Source: Gnetum montanum
Taxonomy: Eukaryota > Streptophyta > Gnetopsida > Gnetales > Gnetaceae
Assembly: GCA_015680685.1 (NCBI GenBank)
Contig: MNCI01033545.1
Span: 155,280-177,306, forward strand
DNA: 22,027 bases
Direction: 5' to 3'
Of the stretch, positions 17,460-22,027 are shown one piece after another (within the stretch, counting starts at the first letter, position 1; each line of letters opens with the position of its first letter). Position numbers and translations under genes: made by a program. The notes below the pieces were generated by a model. That model saw nothing but the letters and a program-made list of their open reading frames with translations. It ran no database searches and was not told where the DNA came from.

Positions 17460-17824
17460 TGAAACACCATCAATTTTGGGCCATCATGATTCTCTAGGTG
17501 TAATGCCATGATGAACCACACAAAGGGTTTGACACCCTGGAAGTCCTAATGCCTACAAGCTTGTGTTCAACTGTGCCTGCTATGCTCTCCACCACAGTTA
17601 GCGTAGTGCCCAGTTGCAAAGCTAGTTTGCACAAATGGAGCATTGAAGGTAGACCATATAGTCTGGCAAATTTTGTATCTCCCAGGCTGACAAGCTTGCT
17701 ACACTCTCTAGCTTTCCCATCTTCACACATGACCCAGTTGATGGTCTACCCAGGGACCATGCTAGGAGCTGTCGAAGGTGTTTAGGATGGACTAAATAGT
17801 TTGACAAGTTTTCTAACGGTAGGA

Positions 17825-17860
17825 CCTGCTACGCTACGCTATGTTGCACAGCGTAGCAGG
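17825..17860. repeat. Inverted repeat, 11-bp arms CCTGCTACGCT/AGCGTAGCAGG
   Basis: Perfect 11-base arms (17825-17835, 17850-17860) around 14 bases. Confidence 0.9.
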
Positions 17861-18180
17861 GCTTGTGGTGATTGATTAGATGCAGAAGAAGTAGTTGGTG
17901 GGTGTTCAGTCCTCAAAGGAGTCTGCACCACTTCATCCTTGAAGTGTGATTAGCATAACACAAAAAAACATGGCAAATGTTACAAAAGTTGTCCAACGTA
18001 GCACAACATAGCAGGACATGACAATCTTTTCCCAAACTGCCTTGACACAAGAAACAAAATCGCCCATGCTTCGACTGTCAAAAATGCTTACTCTATTTCC
18101 ACCCTAGGACATGACGAACATCCCATGATAGAATTTTTGCAAAGTGAGTTAAAATTTAGGACAAACTGGGGCTACGCTGT

Positions 18181-18200
18181 GCTACACTACATAGTGTAGC
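18181..18200. repeat. Inverted repeat, 9-bp arms GCTACACTA/TAGTGTAGC
   Basis: Perfect 9-base arms around CA, preceded by another GCTACGCT. It is a deaminated-looking form of the CTACGCT palindrome. Confidence 0.9.
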
Positions 18201-18550
18201 ATGGTCAGAATGCATGAAGGTCCTCCGCCAAGTTGTTCTAGCAAAATAATTGTACTTGGCCATGTTTCGACCTCCAAGACTGCCTGTCCCACTTCAGCCT
18301 CAGGTTCCAATCAAAGTCTCTTGAAAAAGCATAACAGATTAAGCAAGAATTCATGTCACACTGGCTATTACGCTGCACAGTGTAGTGGGGACATTGAGGT
18401 TAAAAATGTCCTAGGCATGAAACCAGGGAGTCTCACGCTTCTTCAACATGAAAAGTGTAATGGTTGTTTGCTGAGATAACTTGCCTAGCTAGGCCTCATA
18501 GGGGTATTTTTGATTTTTGGGCAAGATTTGTCTCAAAACTGACTGCTACA

Positions 18551-18573
18551 CTACGCTATGCAACGCAGCGTAG
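18551..18573. repeat. Inverted repeat CTACGCT/AGCGTAG in LTR of element 4
   Basis: Arms at 18551-18557 and 18567-18573, with further CTACG and GTAGC words up to about 18630. Confidence 0.9.
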
Positions 18574-19025
18574 CACAACGTAGCGTGTAAGTGTTTACAC
18601 TACGTTGCTACGCTGAGTAGCATAGGTAGCATAACACTTGCAAAGAAGCATTAGGACGTCTCCAATGGCTCTAGAACTTGATTGGCGACGATCATTTCTG
18701 CTCCAACATCTCCTCTACAAACAAGATCAACAGTTTTCTTTGTTTTACACCCCCTTTTTGATTCCTAGAGTTGTCCCTACGCTTGACCCTACTCACAAGA
18801 GCAGGGAAGACGTTGTCCTAGAGCATAGGCTCCACTTTGCATTTGTTGTCAGAATTTTTTGTAAAAACATAGTAGTCCTCTGGATTCTGGCATATGCAAT
18901 TTGAATGGTATGGTCATAGCTCAGCAAGTTTCACTTCCAACCTCGTCCCACGTAGCGTAGCATTGCAACATAGCACCACATGGCAGTGTAGCACATTCAT
19001 GATTTGTGCCATGTGGGACCCAAGA

Positions 19026-19031
19026 CACGTG
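19026..19031 (+). promoter_or_regulatory. G-box CACGTG upstream of the element 4 TATA box
   Basis: CACGTG (in GACACGTGGTA) lies 40 bp before the TATA box. In plants this core binds bZIP and bHLH factors, including those of abscisic acid and light responses. That this one acts is inference. Confidence 0.5.
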
Positions 19032-19065
19032 GTATCCAAACCACATCTTTCTCCTGCTCTTGGCT

Positions 19066-19074
19066 CTATAAATA
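19066..19074 (+). promoter_or_regulatory. TATA box of element 4 LTR (CTATAAATA)
   Basis: GGCTCTATAAATACCC is a strong match to plant TATA boxes, the only good one in this LTR, and is followed by about 830 bp up to the inferred LTR end. Confidence 0.65.
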
Positions 19075-19905
19075 CCCTAGCGAACAACATTCAAATGGTG
19101 GGCTTTTCGATTTGGCTTTCTTACAATTGACTTCTGGAGATTGGAATTTTGGCAATTGGCTTTCTAGCGATTGGCTTTGGTGAGGAGATTGGCAAGCATA
19201 AGGTTGATGAATAGTAAATCCCAGCAGTAGCACTTCTGGGATCTCTCTTAACCTAGCAAGCACCGGATCATCAGTTCCTGTTAGCAGGCTATTGGTGGCA
19301 TTCCAGGAGCTGTGACCATACCGTTCCATTATTAGCTATGCCTATCCAACATTGCACATCAATTGTACATCTTCTTCGACTAAACAAAGATCAAATTCCC
19401 TAGTTTTGGGGTGGTGCATTCTCTCACTTAAGCTCATTTCATTTTACTATAGCATATATTTTGCATCATTGTGCATTGGTTCATGTTTATTGCTCAATTA
19501 CATATTCTGCTATGCTTTTACTGTTCTATGTGCTATGGTTTTCTTCATCTTAATCTCCATGTGTAACATTTTAAAACCATTGTTCATGAAAGGTTATTGT
19601 ACATTGTGTAAGTCCCTGTTTGATCGACCAGACTATTTAGCACACCCCATTTTCATTTTCTCCAGCATGGCCCTCGCACGGATCCAGGGTTAGGCTGTAC
19701 ACCTAGTAATCTCTTAGTGTTCTAGCCATCGACGTTTTTGAATGTTATAGTTTTTGGCACTAGAAGGAGGACTTCTTTGTTTCCTTTTCGTGTGTCACAG
19801 GTAATCTTTTATGCTGTCTGTACCCCATCACTATCGACCTACTAGCGTAGACATGACATCCCTGTGGTTGTTTACGCACTGGGTGGTGCAGATTGGTTGC
19901 CACAA

Positions 19906-19922
19906 TGGTGGCTCTGAAACCC
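19906..19922 (+). promoter_or_regulatory. Candidate primer-binding site of element 4
   Basis: TGGTGGCTCTGAAACCC follows CACAA. Its first eleven bases differ by two transitions from TGGCGACTCTG, which I recall as the start of the tRNA-Arg-type primer site of Tat elements; the later bases do not fit. Treat as tentative. Confidence 0.35.
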
Positions 19923-19937
19923 TACAGGTTGAAAGCC

Positions 19938-20450
19938 CAAAATAGTCTACTATGTTACGCCGCCTGTGTCTAGTGTAGCATGGTGTCCCTATTAGTGTAG
20001 GAAGTCTAAAACTGTCTATTGTGTCACGTTGCGAGCATTCTGTTTAGCGTGGTGACCCCGCTAGCATAGCGGTTTCTGAATAGTTTACTGTGTTACGCTG
20101 ACTATCTACTATGTTACGCTAGATTGTCTACTTAGTCAACTACATTATGTTGCTTGCACTTTGTGTAGCATAGTAACTTTGCCAATGTAGCAATTCCTTA
20201 ACTGTCTACTTCGTTACGCTACCTATCTACTGCGTTACGCTACCTACGTTTCGTGTAGCGTAGCGACATTGTCGGTGTAGTAATTCCTACATTGTCCATT
20301 GTACTATGCTACCTATCCACTGCGTTACACTACTTGTGTTCTATGTAGTGTAGCAACCTTGTCAGTGTAGCGCTTCCACTATGCTATGATGTATATTGCG
20401 TGACACTGTCCACTGCGTTACACTGCCATTTAGTGTGAAAACCTGTTGTT
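19938..20450 (+). repeat. Leader tandem repeats with GTTACGCTACC and GTGTAGCGTAGC words
   Basis: About six degenerate units of 65-120 bp between primer site and gag. Each has ACTGTCTACTRYGTTACGCTACC, then a GTGTAGYRTRGYGACC word, then a YRGTGTAGYRATTCC end. Units at about 20197 and 20285 are the most alike. The same CTACGCT/AGCGTAG words build the LTR palindromes. Confidence 0.8.
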
Positions 20451-20506
20451 TTCCAATTGTTTCTTACATGTATCTTTCCCTCTTACACCTCTCTCACGTA
20501 GAAAAG

Positions 20507-21816
20507 ATGAATCCTGCAACCACTTTGGTTCCTGCCTCAAACTTGGAGGTTTCCTACTCTCTCCAACACATGGCAGGTCTTGAGCGACTGCCTAGGCTAG
20601 TGCTACTATAGCGATAGTCCCTTAGACTACAGCACCAATCGCCTGAACGTCTGCCCCAAGACAAAGAGTGATACAATTTTTTGTATGCAAAAATTCAAGT
20701 GAGTATACCATTGGACCATCATGAATTTGAAGAAAAACACAACTTTGAGTTCATCCATCGGAATGGAAGGGAGTTCATTCCTACTCCTAATACCACTATC
20801 CCATTGACTGAAACGTATCAATGGATGCTAAACCAACTTTTATAGTTAAGTAGGTCAAGAGAACGAGACATAGCCTCCCACTACGATGAACCCTTTCAAG
20901 ATGGCCAAGAGGAGTTAGACTCCCACTCAGATAGTGGTGGTTCAATCTATGCCATAGTTGTCCCTCCCACCTCTGTTGTCCATTCATACTAGTTGCAATT
21001 TCCCACCTCTGTTGCTATTTCCGTGACACGACTGCAACGCAGACCCTCTTTGATGATAGGTAGTCACCAAACATCATCAACATATCAACAAGTGGGCCCT
21101 TCAACCTCATTTCCCACCAGTCATCCTTCTTACTCTATTCCAACTCCATACCAAACATCTGTAATGCCCACACTACTGTAGGTGCACACCATGCTCGCCT
21201 CATAGCCACATGTAAGTTCCATTCCTATCCCCCCTTCTATAAACATTCGACCATTAGTAGCAAGTCCAACCTCGATCGCATGGTGGACAACAACAACCTC
21301 TTTTCCTATAACCCAATTGTCTCATATGCAACAATGTGCGCCATCGCAAACGTACCAAGTGCCACACATAATGCAACTGAACACAGGGTTGTGGGCCTCT
21401 CCAACCATGGGACAGATGACCACACCCATAGCGCCACAAATGGCAGCTACCTTAGTGGCACCACCTGCTAGGCTGTGGTCCTCTCAAACGACACTACTAG
21501 CAGGGGCTATTCAAACAGTGCCCCCAATGGGACTGGCAGCCATACCAATAGCACCATCGATGATGGCTGCTTCGGCAACCCTGCAACCCCCTGTGACATC
21601 CCCAGGTTTAGACCAAGCTTTCCAGCTCATCCAGACCCTTACTGACGAAATTAAACGACTTAAAGCTGCTAGCTCAAAAATAGTCTAGGTCATGGACTTC
21701 TATCAAGATGATCCAATTAGTTCAACTATTCCTACGCTAACGTTGCCTCCTAAGGTACAACTATCCCAATTTAGAAAATACAATGGAGAGGGTGACCCAA
21801 ATGCTCAACTGGTTAC
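20507..21816 (+). pseudogene. Element 4 gag, 5' part (eight stops, no frameshift, then interrupted)
   Basis: One frame runs from ATG at 20507 to about 21816. Stops are at 20609, 20615, 20669, 20843, 20990, 21179, 21203 and 21686: seven TAG, one TGA. The N-terminal part has charged stretches (FEEKHNFEFIHRNGREFIP). The middle is Pro, Thr, Ser, Gln and Met rich and low in complexity. A short helix (LIQTLTDEIKRLKAASSKI, 21626-21682) comes before VQLSQFRKYNGEGDPNAQL (21757-21813), the usual entry of the plant gag capsid domain. Just after it, similarity ends abruptly at 21817. The first ATG chosen is the first after the repeat-rich leader that keeps the frame. Confidence 0.78.
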
Positions 21817-22027
21817 TGTTGGCGACCGTTTGGGACGCGACCACCAATGAGTGTCCTCGAATAGGATTTAGGTGCCTGCTGGTCTCTGGCAACACCAAGG
21901 CCCAAATACCTCCAAATAGACTCAGTAGTTAATGTGAGTATGTGTGTGTGTTGTTGCGGCGTGCGGTTGTGTGAAATGAAACGATTGCGTTGTGTGTGAA
22001 CTACAAATGACTTATCTTAAAGAGATT
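21817..22027 (+). mobile_element. Possible start of a fifth insertion inside the element 4 gag
   Basis: The gag frame loses sense right after GDPNAQLVT and a new sequence starts TGTTGGCGACCGTTTGGGACGCGACC. It is CpG-rich, starts with TG and has a GT-rich stretch (21938-21952). GTTAC (21812-21816) would be the target duplication. The other end lies outside, so a deletion junction is equally possible. Confidence 0.4.

Larger units (their letters stand above)
17460..19904 (+). mobile_element. 5' LTR of element 4 (about 2.45 kb)
   Basis: Starts TGAAACACC and probably ends at CCACA (19904), one base before a candidate primer site. The inside has no coding frame, several palindromes built on CTACGCT/AGCGTAG, a G-box and a TATA box. 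The right boundary is inferred, since no second LTR copy is in the window. Short frames inside (18201-18479, 18638-18904, 19352-19693) have no recognisable domain. Confidence 0.6.
17460..21816 (+). mobile_element. Element 4: Ty3/gypsy (probably Tat-like) retrotransposon, 5' part
   Basis: Long 5' LTR, candidate primer site, repeat-rich leader and gag, all plus strand. Its start TGAAACACCATCAATTTTGGG is related to, but not the same as, that of element 3, and both LTRs share CTACGCT/AGCGTAG palindromes, so the two are related families. It inserted into element 3's 3' LTR and is therefore younger, consistent with a gag that has stops but no frameshift. Confidence 0.7.

Noticed and set aside
19352-19693. 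113-codon hydrophobic frame in the element 4 LTR
   Set aside because: It lies downstream of the TATA box in T-rich LTR sequence; hydrophobicity follows base composition.

Overview
This window looks like nuclear DNA of a seed plant. It holds only nested, decayed LTR retrotransposons of the Ty3/gypsy superfamily. I found no host gene, tRNA, rRNA or CRISPR array. The protein remnants resemble two plant-specific lineages: Athila-like (retropepsin with LELADQS and VEDV motifs, RT with FPLPF and MPFGLCNA, a tRNA-Asp-type primer site) and Tat-like (retropepsin ending in RPWLA, GEGDP gag). A large gymnosperm-like genome is plausible, but this is inference.

Layout. (1) 1-4351, plus: 3' part of Athila-like element 1, with gag-protease remnant, a pol frame that has lost RT, RNase H and integrase cores but stays open, about 2 kb of non-coding 3' region, a polypurine tract and 3' LTR 'A'. 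(2) 4556-about 7500, minus: 3' end of a second element with the same LTR family (LTR 'B') and polypurine tract, carrying an unrecognised coiled-coil reading frame instead of the usual genes. (3) about 7601-12678, plus: Athila-like element 2, with 5' LTR 'C', decayed tRNA-Asp primer site, gag, protease and RT. It is cut inside RT by element 3. (4) 12679-17459, plus: Tat-like element 3, with LTR rich in palindromes and 44-bp repeats, a protease remnant, no RT or integrase, a 3' region with a 28-35 bp repeat array, polypurine tract, and the first 99 bp of the 3' LTR. Its protease frame was split by solo LTR 'D' (14506-15449, minus; same family as A-C) with a perfect 5-bp target duplication CTAAG. 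(5) 17460-21816, plus: element 4, which interrupts element 3's 3' LTR, with a long LTR (TATA box, G-box), a repeat-rich leader and a gag frame with eight in-frame stops but no frameshift. (6) From about 21817: probably the start of another insertion inside that gag.

Nothing here is likely to make a normal protein. Decay is mostly by stop-creating substitutions, many consistent with cytosine deamination. The best leads are an inverted repeat in solo LTR D whose arms change in a compensatory way over three tandem copies, the minus-strand coiled-coil frame next to LTR B, U3 regions that carry a different palindromic or tandem module in each LTR copy, and a CTACGCT/AGCGTAG motif recurring over about 7.5 kb in LTRs and leader of elements 3 and 4.
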